Origin: Bacillota bacterium
Lineage (GTDB): Bacteria > Bacillota > Clostridia > Christensenellales > UMGS416
Reading direction: 5' to 3'
Assembly (NCBI GenBank): GCA_023409755.1
Contig: JAEYRA010000177.1
Span: 1-19,753 of the forward strand
Length of the DNA: 19,753 nt
This document shows, piece after piece, positions 1 through 6,842 of the stretch. A program made the position numbers and the translations under genes. Each line of letters begins with the position of its first letter. Position 1 is the first letter of the stretch. The notes below the pieces were generated by a model. It did not search any database. It saw only the letters and a list, made by a program, of their open reading frames with translations, and was not told the origin of the DNA.

Positions 1-288
1 GGCTCCATCCTCGCCATACACCGCGTGCAGCAACGATTCGATCATCTGGTCCATGCCCCAGAGCTTGATGTGCACCAGTTCATGGATGATGACGGCCTCC
101 ACGTTGGTCTGCTTGGGGTTGCAGGCACTGAGCAGCAGGATGGCCGTCCGGTCGGTCCGGTCAATCTTGACGTCTCCGGTCTTGCGCCATTCCCGGGTCA
201 CCAGTTCCAGCTTGATGTCCCAATCCCTCAGGCGCAAAACGGCTTGCCACTTGCGGAGGATGTTCTCGAGTTGTTGCTGGTCGTACAT
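1..288 (-). CDS. HExxH metallopeptidase, SprT/YgjP-like (partial, C-terminus outside window)
   Basis: The first 96 residues are visible; the rest lies beyond the window's left edge. The sequence begins MYDQQQLENILRKWQ and contains HELVH at residues 69-73, preceded by hydrophobic VEAVII, the classic zinc-binding HExxH helix in which two His bind zinc and Glu is catalytic. The layout (short N-terminal half with 'RDWDIKLELV', then a beta-rich segment before HELVH) resembles SprT-like or YgjP/DUF45-type small metallopeptidases, but the third zinc ligand is not visible, so the family is inferred. The start at 288 follows AGGAG 9 nt upstream. An in-frame ATG at 309 is less likely because it would sit almost on the predicted transcription start of the promoter at 317-345. 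Confidence 0.75.
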   Translation of the reverse strand, partial: MYDQQQLENILRKWQAVLRLRDWDIKLELVTREWRKTGDVKIDRTDRTAILLLSACNPKQTNVEAVIIHELVHIKLWGMDQMIESLLHAVYGEDGA

Positions 289-316
289 GGGGGGTCTCCT
301 TGGTGCCATTTCTCCG

Positions 317-345
317 ATGATAGCACGAAAGGATGTCGCTGTCAT
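317..345 (-). promoter_or_regulatory. Sigma-A-like promoter of the metallopeptidase gene
   Basis: On the minus strand ATGACA (340-345) and TATCAT (317-322) are separated by exactly 17 nt. Each hexamer matches the consensus at five of six positions. It would start transcription about 20 nt before the ATG at 288, leaving room for the AGGAG site. Confidence 0.55.
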
Positions 346-477
346 GGCTTTAATGCGCCGCCCTACGTTGGCAGAGGAAACCCCGTTTCATAAAACCAAT
401 TGAATCCAGATTGCGCTTTGGAGGTGCTTGTATTACGGGTGTGTGGCAAAGGGGAGCCGACCGTTCCCATGGCTGCT

Positions 478-501
478 GACGGCACGACCCAGGGTGCCGT
501 C
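478..501 (-). terminator. Hairpin downstream of the cupin gene, no T tract
   Basis: A perfect 8-bp inverted repeat, GACGGCAC / GTGCCGTC with an 8-nt loop, lies 24 nt after the predicted cupin stop. There is no run of T after it on either strand, so intrinsic termination is doubtful; it may only stabilise the 3' end of the message. Confidence 0.3.
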
Positions 502-524
502 CACTGGGCAGGCGTTGCCCCTCG

Positions 525-991
525 TCACTCGCCGTCGTAATATTCCACCTGGTCACTCGTTTTGTACAGTTGGTTAATGTTCTTGCCCCACACGCCAATC
601 TTGCCGGAGTCCGGGTAGAAGCACGCCTCCAGGTCATTGACCGTGTCAAAATCCAGATAGACCACGGCTCGGTTGGAGAGGGGTTCGTCATCTTGTGCGC
701 CCCCGTCTCATCCGCGGGGAAGAACACGAAGTGGCCGGCGCAGACGGTCTGCTCCCCTTCCGGGGTTCGCAGAATGCCGGTGCCGCTCAGGATGTAGTAG
801 CATTCCTCGTTCTTCACGTGGTAATGGTAGGGGAAGGCGGACATGCCCGGCGGGATGGAATACAGGGCGACCTGACACTGCAGTGCGGCTCCCTTGGGGA
901 TGAGAATGCGCCGGTCGTAGGCAAAGCCCGTGTGCTCCTCCCAATGTTTGCTGGGCACATCCATCGCTTTTGTCACAATCACTCCGCCCAT
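525..991 (-). pseudogene. Cupin-domain protein, frameshifted
   Basis: A small single-domain cupin of about 155 residues once the frame is restored. Motif 1 is visible as PYHYHVKNEECYYILSGTG (metal-binding His, His and Glu) and motif 2 as AGHFVFFPADETGAHKMTN (third His). The start at 991 has a strong AGGAGGT 9 nt upstream. After ...TNPSPTEP the original frame turns into Arg/Thr-rich nonsense, while the -1 frame continues as VVYLDFDTVNDLEACFYPDSG and reaches a stop at 525 after ...EYYDGE. The break is near 664-668, where CCGTGG is read but CCGGTGG would keep the frame. It is therefore either a real one-base deletion or a sequence error. Cupins of this type often bind sugars or small ligands; the substrate cannot be told. 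Confidence 0.8.
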
Positions 992-1023
992 GTTGCGGGT
1001 ACCTCCTGGTTGGTGTTTCCTTC

Positions 1024-1029
1024 ATTATA
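1024..1029 (-). promoter_or_regulatory. Candidate -10 element (TATAAT) of the cupin gene
   Basis: A perfect TATAAT on the minus strand lies 33 nt before the cupin start codon. No good -35 hexamer is visible at 16-18 nt, so activity is uncertain or needs an activator. Confidence 0.4.
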
Positions 1030-1148
1030 GCCGAAGGGAACCATTGGGGAAGAGTTAACTGCAACATCCGCGGGTGGTATGCCAGGCGGGGCGGGGTATT
1101 GGCTTGATTGCGCGATGCCGCCGTGTGCAGGCCTTCTTGCTGGCGCAG

Positions 1149-1637
1149 TCACGCGTTCAATGCAAATTCCTTGGCCAGTTGTCGGGCACGATCGTTGTCG
1201 TACCAATACTCCTCCATGGGGTTGCGCAGCCAATGGTGCAGCACATCGGCGTCCTTGACGATCTCGTCAAACGCCGTGCCCACGCTACCTTTTTCGCTGT
1301 GGTGGCACACCGCGTGGCAGATGAGCTCGATTTCCTCCGGCTGGAACTGCCTCGCGTCCAGCAGGAGGGCGCGGACCACCGGTTCGCATTCCTGGGCGTG
1401 GTTGGGGCCATCCTTGCCCTGGTAGGATGTGTAGTCGTGCAGCATGCCTGCAATCTCGGCCAACTCCGCCCAGGCACGGTCGTGCCCCCGCTTCAGGGCA
1501 ATCAGCGCGGCGGCCATGCCCACGGCATACAGGTGTACGTACCCATTCCTGCGGTCGGTGTCGTCCTTGTTCTCCAGTAGCATGCGGTCCACATACCGGC
1601 GTATGGTGTCGATGCGTGTGTACTGGCGTTGCTGCAT
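1149..1637 (-). CDS. HD-domain metal-dependent phosphohydrolase
   Basis: A 162-residue soluble protein with the ordered HD signature: His35 in YVHLYAV, the His67-Asp68 doublet in IAGMLHDYTSY, a His-rich stretch CHAVCHHSEKGS around residues 108-114, and a late Asp in KDADVLHHW (129/131). These residues bind the metal in HD phosphohydrolases, which cleave nucleotide or other phosphate esters; the substrate is unknown. The ATG at 1637 is preferred because AGAGGT lies 5 nt upstream and the HD fold begins soon after; the open frame runs on upstream to 1925 but that part is low in recognisable content and crosses the promoter of the divergent gene. It is divergent from the dehydratase-like gene at 1915. 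Confidence 0.8.
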   Translation of the reverse strand: MQQRQYTRIDTIRRYVDRMLLENKDDTDRRNGYVHLYAVGMAAALIALKRGHDRAWAELAEIAGMLHDYTSYQGKDGPNHAQECEPVVRALLLDARQFQPEEIELICHAVCHHSEKGSVGTAFDEIVKDADVLHHWLRNPMEEYWYDNDRARQLAKEFALNA

Positions 1638-1830
1638 ACGGGTACCTCTTTCATTTTCCATTTCCATCCATATACCACGTAACGCCGAAGAATACACAAT
1701 GAATTCGCCATACCGTAGTTTGTTATCCGGATGGGCGGTTTGCATGGGATCCGGTGGTGGTGTGGGCGGGGAATCGACCAATACATACCGGAAAGCGCGA
1801 GGGTTCTGAAGCCGGGCCCCTAGACAATCC

Positions 1831-1859
1831 TTGACGCTGGGATTGGCAGGAAATAGAAT
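1831..1859 (+). promoter_or_regulatory. Sigma-A-like promoter of the enolase-superfamily gene
   Basis: TTGACG (1831-1836) and TAGAAT (1854-1859) are spaced by 17 nt, each one base off consensus. The predicted transcript has a leader of about 50 nt before the ATG at 1915. Confidence 0.7.
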
Positions 1860-1914
1860 TGCCTTGGCTGGAGGATACGAAGGCACACGACAGCCCAGGG
1901 AAAGGAGACCATCG

Positions 1915-3315
1915 ATGACCGACAATTATGAGTCCGCGCTCCATCACGTCAATACCTATTCCCGCCCGTCGGATCTGAAGATTACGGACATGAGGTTTGT
2001 GGACCTCATGGGTGCGCCGATGCACTGCATTCTGGTCAAGATCTATACCAACCAGGGGATCACCGGCATTGGTGAGATTCGCGACTTCAGCTCCCGCACC
2101 TACGCGGCCATGCTTAAGGGCCGCCTGCTGGGGGAGAACCCCTGTAATGTGGACAAGCTCTTTCGGCGCATCAAGCAGTTCATGGGCCCAGCCCGGCAGG
2201 GCGGCGGCGTGGCCGGCATCGAGATTGCCCTGTGGGACCTGGCGGGCAAGGCCTTTGGCGTGCCGGTCTACCAGATGCTGGGTGGCAAATTCCGTGACGC
2301 AGCCCGCGTCTACTGTGACCTGGGCGTCAACACGCCCGGCGGCAACGGCGATGGCTATACCATGGGCGCACGCCTGCGCAAGTATGCCGATGAGGGCGGC
2401 TACACGATGGTCAAGGCCGTCCTGGGGGTGGAGACAATCCAGGGCATGTTCCCCGATGAGGAGCTCATCAGCGCGCCGGGCACCATCGTGCAGGAGCACC
2501 TGCAGGCCGGTCCCGAGCACTTCAAGTATATCCGTGACCGCAGCTGGACCCCGGACCCGGAGTTTTTGCAGCGCCGCAATCAATACTATGACATCGTCAA
2601 CACCCAGTCGCCCACCCGCCTGTACCGCATGACCGAGCGCGGCTTGGACCGGTATGAGGAGCAGGTGGCCCACATGAGGGAGAAGCTGGGGTACAAGATC
2701 CCCCTGGCCATCGACCACTTGGGCTACCTCAACTTTGAGGACTCGGCACGGCTGCTCCGCCGGTTGGAGAAGTACAACCTCAGCTGGGCGGAGGACATGC
2801 TCCCCTGCACCTGGACGGAGGAATACAAGCGCCTGCGGCAGATCACCACCACGCCGATGGCGACGGGGGAGGATCTTTCTTCGCTGGAGACCTTCGAGGA
2901 TCTCATTTACAACCGCGCCGTACCCATCATCCATCCCGACATCTGTTCCACCGGCATTCTGGAGGCCAAGAAGATTGGCGACCTGGCCCAGCGGCACAAC
3001 GTTGCCATGGCGCTGCACATGTGCGAAACCCCGGTGGCCGCGCTGGCCACCGCCCACATGGGTGTGGCGACGGAGAACTTCATCGCCACCGAGTTCAACG
3101 CCCCCGACGTGCCGTGGTGGGATGACATGATCACCGGCTACGACGGAAAGGTAATTCAGAACGGTTTCATCCCGGTGTCCGACCGGCCCGGCCTGGGGTT
3201 TGACGACCTCAACGACGAGGTGCTCCGCGAGCATCGGATGCCCGGTACCCCCGAGCTGTGGGCGCCCACCGACCAGTGGGACACCGAGTACGCCAACGAC
3301 AGGCTGTTCAGCTGA
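1915..3315 (+). CDS. Mandelate racemase/muconate lactonizing enzyme family protein, probable acid-sugar dehydratase
   Basis: A 466-residue member of the enolase superfamily. The N-terminal capping domain (about 20-125) is followed by the ALWDLAGKAFGVPVYQMLGG segment that marks this family. In the barrel, probable Mg2+ ligands are Asp267 (AIDHLGY), Glu293 (WAEDMLP) and Glu319 (TGEDLSS). A candidate base Lys167 (MVKAV) and an Asp342/His368 pair (HPDICSTG, ALHMCETP) suit abstraction of a proton next to a carboxylate followed by dehydration, as in aldonic-acid dehydratases. An insertion at about 175-240 makes it longer than mandelate racemase (about 360 aa), as in the galactonate/mannonate dehydratase-like groups. 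The start has AAAGGAG 7 nt upstream. It is a single-gene unit with no sugar transporter, aldolase or kinase beside it, so the substrate is not known. Confidence 0.85.
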   Translation: MTDNYESALHHVNTYSRPSDLKITDMRFVDLMGAPMHCILVKIYTNQGITGIGEIRDFSSRTYAAMLKGRLLGENPCNVDKLFRRIKQFMGPARQGGGVAGIEIALWDLAGKAFGVPVYQMLGGKFRDAARVYCDLGVNTPGGNGDGYTMGARLRKYADEGGYTMVKAVLGVETIQGMFPDEELISAPGTIVQEHLQAGPEHFKYIRDRSWTPDPEFLQRRNQYYDIVNTQSPTRLYRMTERGLDRYEEQVAHMREKLGYKIPLAIDHLGYLNFEDSARLLRRLEKYNLSWAEDMLPCTWTEEYKRLRQITTTPMATGEDLSSLETFEDLIYNRAVPIIHPDICSTGILEAKKIGDLAQRHNVAMALHMCETPVAALATAHMGVATENFIATEFNAPDVPWWDDMITGYDGKVIQNGFIPVSDRPGLGFDDLNDEVLREHRMPGTPELWAPTDQWDTEYANDRLFS

Positions 3316-3327
3316 CATGCCCCACTG

Positions 3328-3358
3328 AACCCCAGGAGTCGAATGGCTCCTGGGGTTT
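3328..3358 (+). terminator. Terminator of the enolase-superfamily gene
   Basis: A perfect 11-bp stem, AACCCCAGGAG / CTCCTGGGGTT with an 8-nt loop, begins 13 nt after the stop codon and ends in a short TTT. Confidence 0.75.
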
Positions 3359-3403
3359 AATGGAGAGGGGAAGCGGCATCCGTCCAACCCTGGGGCCGCG
3401 CGC

Positions 3404-3438
3404 AAAAGTCCTCGTTCTCCTGCGGGAACGAGGACTTT
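3404..3438 (-). terminator. Terminator of the DUF2953-gerW operon
   Basis: A 13-bp perfect stem (AAAGTCCTCGTTC / GAACGAGGACTTT) with a small loop lies about 43 nt past the gerW stop. On the minus strand it runs into TTTT, so it probably ends the spore operon; the symmetric stem could also back up the plus-strand terminator. Confidence 0.7.
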
Positions 3439-3480
3439 GATAAACGGGATGTGTGGCCAGTCGGCCTCAGCTAAGCGCCA

Positions 3481-3921
3481 TCAAGTGGTTTGATTCTTCT
3501 GCTGTTGCTGTTGCTGCTGCTGTTGTTGGCCGCCGGACGTCATGCTGCCGACAATCTGAGGAATCTTCTCAATCATTTGTGCCATGCCGCCCTTTGCACC
3601 CATGGGGGCGACCAGAACATTGTCCTTGTCAATCACGATGATTGCGTCGGTGCAGAGCTTCGCCCCAATGCCCATCGCGTCCGAAAGCATCCTCCCCTTG
3701 TTGGACGCAGTGTTCCCGGTGTTGTTGTTCGCCTTGGTCTGCGTATCCCCGCCGCCATATCCCACGGTTACGGAGATTACGGGCATAAAAGTCTTGTCCC
3801 CCTGCACCACCGGTTTTCCAATGAGGCCATCCATCTGGGAAAAACTCTTCATATTATTGAACAATGTATCCACGTATTGGGTAAGCCCTTGGGTCATGTC
3901 CCGGTCTTGTTCGTAATTCAT
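3481..3921 (-). CDS. gerW: GerW/YtfJ-family spore protein
   Basis: A 146-residue protein of the spore YtfJ family. The body 'MKSFSQMDGLIGKPVVQGDKTFMPVISVTVGYGGG' followed by 'GIGAKLCTDAIIVIDKDNVLVAPMGAKGG' matches the family layout of a short helical N-terminus, a beta-rich core with a Gly-rich turn, and a C-terminal hydrophobic strand. In Bacillus, GerW is made in the forespore and is needed for germination in response to some nutrients. This copy ends with an unusual tail: about ten consecutive Gln, encoded by mixed CAG/CAA, before KNQTT. The ATG at 3921 has AAGGAGG 9-10 nt upstream and overlaps the stop of the preceding gene as ATGA, so the two are translationally coupled. Confidence 0.85.
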   Translation of the reverse strand: MNYEQDRDMTQGLTQYVDTLFNNMKSFSQMDGLIGKPVVQGDKTFMPVISVTVGYGGGDTQTKANNNTGNTASNKGRMLSDAMGIGAKLCTDAIIVIDKDNVLVAPMGAKGGMAQMIEKIPQIVGSMTSGGQQQQQQQQQQKNQTT

Positions 3922-4439
3922 CGGCCAAATCCTCCTTTTGCGTAGTTGACCATAGTGTGGCCCAAACTGAAATTTGCATCCGCCTGCACGCGGAATGAAT
4001 CGTCCCACGCAAAGAAGTCTGGGCGGAACGTCAGTTTCTGGATGTCCCCAACCATGGAGACAAATGGAAACGCGACGGCAAATGCGGCACACAGGATTCC
4101 CGTTTCAAAAGGACTCTGCAATCCCGCTGTGACGGTCAGCTCCATGTCGGAGAGTGCGACAGCACGCAGGAGGCGGGCCTTGTTCAAGGCGCGCCCCTTC
4201 TTTTGAGGAATGGGTACCGGCGCATTGAAAACCCTCAGCTTGAAGACGTGCAAGGTCAAAAACGGCATGTCCTGTTCCAGCGTAACGTCAACCCGCAAAA
4301 TTGGGTGCAGGGCAGTGAGCGTGAAGTTTACTCCGTCCCAAGCATTCGCCGAGGCAAGCACGTTCACTTTGTACCGGTGTGCGAGGAGGGAACCCACCAG
4401 GGCGATGATTGCAATGAGTATCAGAAATCCTATCATCAT
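3918..4439 (-). CDS. ytfI: DUF2953-like membrane protein (YtfI-type), partner of GerW
   Basis: 173 residues from the preferred start. It opens with one transmembrane helix (MMIGFLILIAIIALVGSLLA), followed by a beta-rich domain with 'TLTALHPILRVDVTLEQDMPFLTLHVFKLRVFN', and a second hydrophobic stretch near 110-130 (GILCAAFAVAFPFVSMVG). In Bacillota a DUF2953 protein commonly precedes ytfJ, and the 4-nt overlap with gerW repeats that pairing; the family name rests on this context as well as on the fold. The ATG at 4439 is chosen because GGAG precedes it and the helix begins at once; the frame is open upstream to 4619 but lacks a ribosome binding site there. Exact role unknown; probably a forespore membrane protein. 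Confidence 0.7.
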   Translation of the reverse strand: MMIGFLILIAIIALVGSLLAHRYKVNVLASANAWDGVNFTLTALHPILRVDVTLEQDMPFLTLHVFKLRVFNAPVPIPQKKGRALNKARLLRAVALSDMELTVTAGLQSPFETGILCAAFAVAFPFVSMVGDIQKLTFRPDFFAWDDSFRVQADANFSLGHTMVNYAKGGFGR

Positions 4440-4675
4440 TTCGCTCCACGCAACCGCATCAGTCTTAACATTCGGTTCCTGCCACAAGGCAGGTGCATCT
4501 TGACGCAGGGAATGCCAAAGATACTTTGGTGCATATGGCGGGCGTTTATTCATCGCAAGCTGAGGAACCCACCGGTGTCTTCCTTTAGTTTCTTTTGGAA
4601 TGGCGATAAACATTTGCATCGTGTTTGGCTCTGCCCTGCGGGAACACTATGGTTGGTCAGAAGGAGGGAACACGA

Positions 4676-4891
4676 ATGGGAGCTCGTAAGAGCCACAAAA
4701 AGTCAATCCTTGTTCGGGATGCCCAGAATGCTTTGGCGAAAATGAAGTACGAAACCGCCGAAGAACTCGACATCGATGTACCGGACAAAGAGGACTGGGG
4801 AGATGTAACCTCAAAAGACTGCGGGCGCGTGGGCGGCAATATGGTTCGTAAAATGATCGAGATTGCCGAGGAGCAAATGAAAAAGGAATAG
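4676..4891 (+). CDS. Alpha/beta-type small acid-soluble spore protein (first of a tandem pair)
   Basis: A 71-residue SASP. These proteins coat forespore DNA, shift it toward an A-like form and protect it from UV and heat. The diagnostic C-terminal block is clear: DWGDV, then GRVGGNMVRKMIEIAEEQM, the DNA-binding helix-turn-helix region. The segment where the germination protease GPR normally cuts (Glu-Ile-Ala-Ser/Asn-Glu) reads YETAEELD (25-32), a degenerate version. Start at 4676 with AAGGAGG at 4661-4667, 8 nt upstream. The start region is divergent from the DUF2953-gerW operon. I could not make out a convincing sigma-G promoter in 4440-4675. Confidence 0.9.
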   Translation: MGARKSHKKSILVRDAQNALAKMKYETAEELDIDVPDKEDWGDVTSKDCGRVGGNMVRKMIEIAEEQMKKE

Positions 4892-4900
4892 CGCCTGGGT

Positions 4901-4930
4901 GGCACCTCTCCCAATGGGAGGGGTGCCTTT
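4901..4930 (+). terminator. Hairpin between the two SASP genes (partial terminator)
   Basis: GGCACCTCTCCC pairs with GGGAGGGGTGCC (12 bp, one G-U) over a 3-nt loop and ends in TTT. The T tract is short and the next SASP start is only 27 nt further on, with no visible promoter between, so partial read-through is likely. Confidence 0.7.
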
Positions 4931-4956
4931 CACAAGAGAAGATAGGAGGGGTTTTG

Positions 4957-5190
4957 ATGGGATCGCAGGGAAATCAGAACAACGGCAACGATTTGCTCGT
5001 CCCCGGTGCAGGCGACGCCTTGCAGCGGATGAAGAACGAGATTGCCAACGAACAGTCGCTCAATCTCCCAACCCGTGAGGACTGGGGAGATGTGCCATCC
5101 AAGGATTGGGGCAAGGTTGGCGGCCAAATTGGCGGGAACATGGTACGAGAGATGATTCGAATGGCGGAGCAGAGGATGGCGGGGCAATAG
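4957..5190 (+). CDS. Alpha/beta-type small acid-soluble spore protein (second of a tandem pair)
   Basis: A 77-residue SASP with a Gly/Asn/Gln-rich N-terminus. The canonical GPR cleavage motif is present as EIANE (28-32), unlike in its upstream neighbour. The C-terminal half has DWGDVPSKDWGKVGGQ followed by GGNMVREMIRMAEQRM; an extra four-residue QIGG step lengthens the Gly-rich hinge relative to the first SASP. Start at 4957 with GGAGGGG just upstream; a TTG one codon earlier is less likely. It probably shares a transcript with the first SASP across the hairpin at 4901-4930. Confidence 0.92.
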   Translation: MGSQGNQNNGNDLLVPGAGDALQRMKNEIANEQSLNLPTREDWGDVPSKDWGKVGGQIGGNMVREMIRMAEQRMAGQ

Positions 5191-5194
5191 CGTC

Positions 5195-5225
5195 ACGAAC
5201 CCTCTCCCGTGGGAGAGGGTTCGTT
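5195..5225 (+). terminator. Terminator-like hairpin after the second SASP gene
   Basis: ACGAACCCTCTCCC and GGGAGAGGGTTCGT form a perfect 14-bp stem with a GT tip, 5 nt after the stop. The tail is TGTTGACC, not a clean T run, so termination may be imperfect. The core CCTCTCCC..GGGAG resembles the hairpin after the first SASP. Confidence 0.65.
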
Positions 5226-5264
5226 GTTGACCCGTTCCTTTTGGCTCCACAGCCCCAATGAGCG

Positions 5265-6227
5265 CTAGATTGGCGCAATCCCGCTGTTTTGCAGCACCTT
5301 CGTGGCAAACTCTGCCTGTGAGAGGTATTCGTCCTTCTTGTCGTCCTCCGCATGAAGATATTGGGAATAATAATCACACACGGCAAGCTGGTAGTAATAT
5401 AAAGTCAGCAAATGCTCCCTGTCGTATTGGTTCAGTTCAGCGATGCCGCAATACCGATCCACATACTGCTCAAGCCTCTTTTCGTCATAGCGGCCGTCGG
5501 CACAGGTCGGCTCCGCATAGAAGAAGGAGCGTGTGATCTCCCAAACCACTGGGTGTCTGCAGGCGCTTGTCCAGTCGATCACCGCGTTGATGCAACCATC
5601 GCCGCAGATGATCTGATTGACCGTATAGTCGCCATGCGTGTTGCGATAGGTCAGTTTGTTCGTATCAAAATGCCAGTCCTTGATTTTGTCCATCAGCTCA
5701 CAACGAAACACCAGGGCGTCCATGATATGGAATTGCCCCTGTGTTTTTGCCAGTTCCATGGATTCCAGATAGGACTTCTTTGCGCGTTCGGGCGTCATGT
5801 GGTCAAAGAAGGCTTTCCCCAGTCCGTACGGAAGGGGGTTGTAATCCTGCATGGCACTGTGAATCCTGGCAAGCAGGAGGGGGGATTGCTGCAGAAACCA
5901 TTCCGGTGCTGTGTTGGGGCGGAACACCTGACCTTCGACAAACCGATAGAGATTTGCGGTTCTCCCACCGCCGAGGTCAAGGGGAAACCCACCTTGACGG
6001 TTTCTCCGGTACTCTGCAACGGGAATGCCTTTTCTGAGTAGAAAATCACAGAGGGGGGCTTCTGTTTGCGGGTGGTTGATCTCGTCCCCCTGAGACTCTT
6101 TGTAGATGAACTTACCCAGAGGGCTTCGTAGCAGGTAGGTATCCCCGCCGACACCCATGGTCATCGGGCTGACAGCGTCAACCGGGATGCCATATTCTTC
6201 CGCCACAATCTTCATCCGGTCATTCAT
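5265..6227 (-). CDS. Aminoglycoside phosphotransferase (APH)-fold kinase
   Basis: 320 residues from the chosen start. The C-lobe has the APH/choline-kinase catalytic loop THGDYTVNQ (HGD at 198-200, Asn204) and the metal-binding Asp218 in INAVIDWTSA; Lys43 in KFIYKES is the probable ATP-binding lysine. The protein therefore transfers phosphate from ATP to a small molecule (sugar, amino alcohol, homoserine or similar) or was recruited to a spore-coat role as in CotS-like relatives. A resistance function is not shown. The start is uncertain: ATG 6227 has no strong ribosome site, and the frame is open up to 6347, where it runs into the tRNA terminator. A TATAGT -10-like hexamer at 6280-6285 supports a start downstream of it. 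Confidence 0.8.
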   Translation of the reverse strand: MNDRMKIVAEEYGIPVDAVSPMTMGVGGDTYLLRSPLGKFIYKESQGDEINHPQTEAPLCDFLLRKGIPVAEYRRNRQGGFPLDLGGGRTANLYRFVEGQVFRPNTAPEWFLQQSPLLLARIHSAMQDYNPLPYGLGKAFFDHMTPERAKKSYLESMELAKTQGQFHIMDALVFRCELMDKIKDWHFDTNKLTYRNTHGDYTVNQIICGDGCINAVIDWTSACRHPVVWEITRSFFYAEPTCADGRYDEKRLEQYVDRYCGIAELNQYDREHLLTLYYYQLAVCDYYSQYLHAEDDKKDEYLSQAEFATKVLQNSGIAPI

Positions 6228-6353
6228 GTTTGTATCCAAAGCTGCTACCAAACTTTCCAACCGATCTTTCCGTCGGTTTACTATACACAGGAAATGCATG
6301 GAATCCACACAACCCCAGGAGCGGAGGAGGCCTCTGCTTTCTGTCATAAGCGT

Positions 6354-6382
6354 AAAAAATCACCGCAACTTCAGTTGCGGTG
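6354..6382 (-). terminator. Intrinsic terminator of the tRNA operon
   Basis: A perfect 10-bp inverted repeat (CACCGCAACT / AGTTGCGGTG, 2-nt tip) is followed on the minus strand by ATTTTTT, six nucleotides past the CCA end of the last tRNA. Confidence 0.9.
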
Positions 6383-6387
6383 ACATT

Positions 6388-6474
6388 TGGTGCGAGAAAC
6401 AGGACTTGAACCTGCACAGCCTTTCGACCACTAGAACCTGAATCTAGCGCGTCTGCCAATTCCGCCATTCTCGC
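6388..6474 (-). tRNA. tRNA-Leu (CAG)
   Basis: 87 nt including the encoded CCA. Acceptor GCGAGAA/TTCTCGC is fully paired with discriminator A, the long variable arm expected for Leu is present, and the anticodon loop TTCAGGT in the stem CTAGA/TCTAG reads CAG. Last gene of the array. Confidence 0.95.
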
Positions 6475-6488
6475 ACGCAGAACTGTGT

Positions 6489-6573
6489 TGGTGGAGGGAG
6501 GTGGATTCGAACCACCGAAGTCTGAGACAACAGATTTACAGTCTGCCCCCTTTGGCCGCTCGGGAATCCCTCC
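6489..6573 (-). tRNA. tRNA-Tyr (GTA)
   Basis: 85 nt with CCA. Acceptor GGAGGGA/TCCCTCC, anticodon loop CTGTAAA in stem CAGA/TCTG, long class II variable arm and T loop GGTTCGAATCC. Confidence 0.95.
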
Positions 6574-6587
6574 ACGTCGTGGCTCTT

Positions 6588-6663
6588 TGGAGCTGGTGAT
6601 GGGACTCGAACCCGCAACCTGCTGATTACAAATCAGCTGCTCTGCCAATTGAGCTACCCCAGC
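6588..6663 (-). tRNA. tRNA-Thr (TGT)
   Basis: 76 nt with CCA. Anticodon stem GCTGA/TCAGC around TTTGTAA gives UGU. Acceptor GCTGGGG/CACCAGC has one mismatch at pair 6-67 (G-A). Confidence 0.93.
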
Positions 6664-6667
6664 ATTT

Positions 6668-6743
6668 TGGTGCCTCAGGACAGAATCGAACTGTCGACAC
6701 AGGGATTTTCAGTCCCTTGCTCTACCGACTGAGCTACCGAGGC
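6668..6743 (-). tRNA. tRNA-Phe (GAA)
   Basis: 76 nt with CCA. Anticodon stem AGGGA/TCCCT with loop CTGAAAA gives GAA; acceptor GCCTCGG/CTGAGGC, near-complete pairing. Confidence 0.95.
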
Positions 6744-6747
6744 AAAT

Positions 6748-6824
6748 TGGCGACCCGGAAGGGGCTCGAACCCTCGACCTCTAGCGTGACAGGCTAGCGT
6801 TCTAACCAACTGAACTACCGGGCC
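6748..6824 (-). tRNA. tRNA-Asp (GTC)
   Basis: 77 nt with CCA. Anticodon loop CTGTCAC in the stem CTAGC/GCTAG gives GUC; discriminator G is the identity base expected for Asp; acceptor GGCCCGG/CCGGGTC. Confidence 0.95.
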
Positions 6825-6842
6825 ATGGTTGAATGTTGTGTG

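Noticed and set aside
1723..3405. A 560-codon open frame on the minus strand opposite the enolase-superfamily gene
   Set aside because: It mirrors a clearly conserved enzyme with metal ligands on the plus strand; its translation is Gly/Val/His-rich with no motif, typical of an antisense shadow in GC-rich DNA.
3496..3530. CTG/CAG-type triplet run as a CRISPR or satellite repeat
   Set aside because: It is the in-frame Gln codon tract of the GerW-family gene; no spacers or regular long repeats.
5265..6227. Antibiotic-resistance gene (aminoglycoside phosphotransferase)
   Set aside because: Only the kinase fold is shown. Many such proteins phosphorylate metabolites or sit in spore coats; no mobile element or resistance neighbours support a resistance role.
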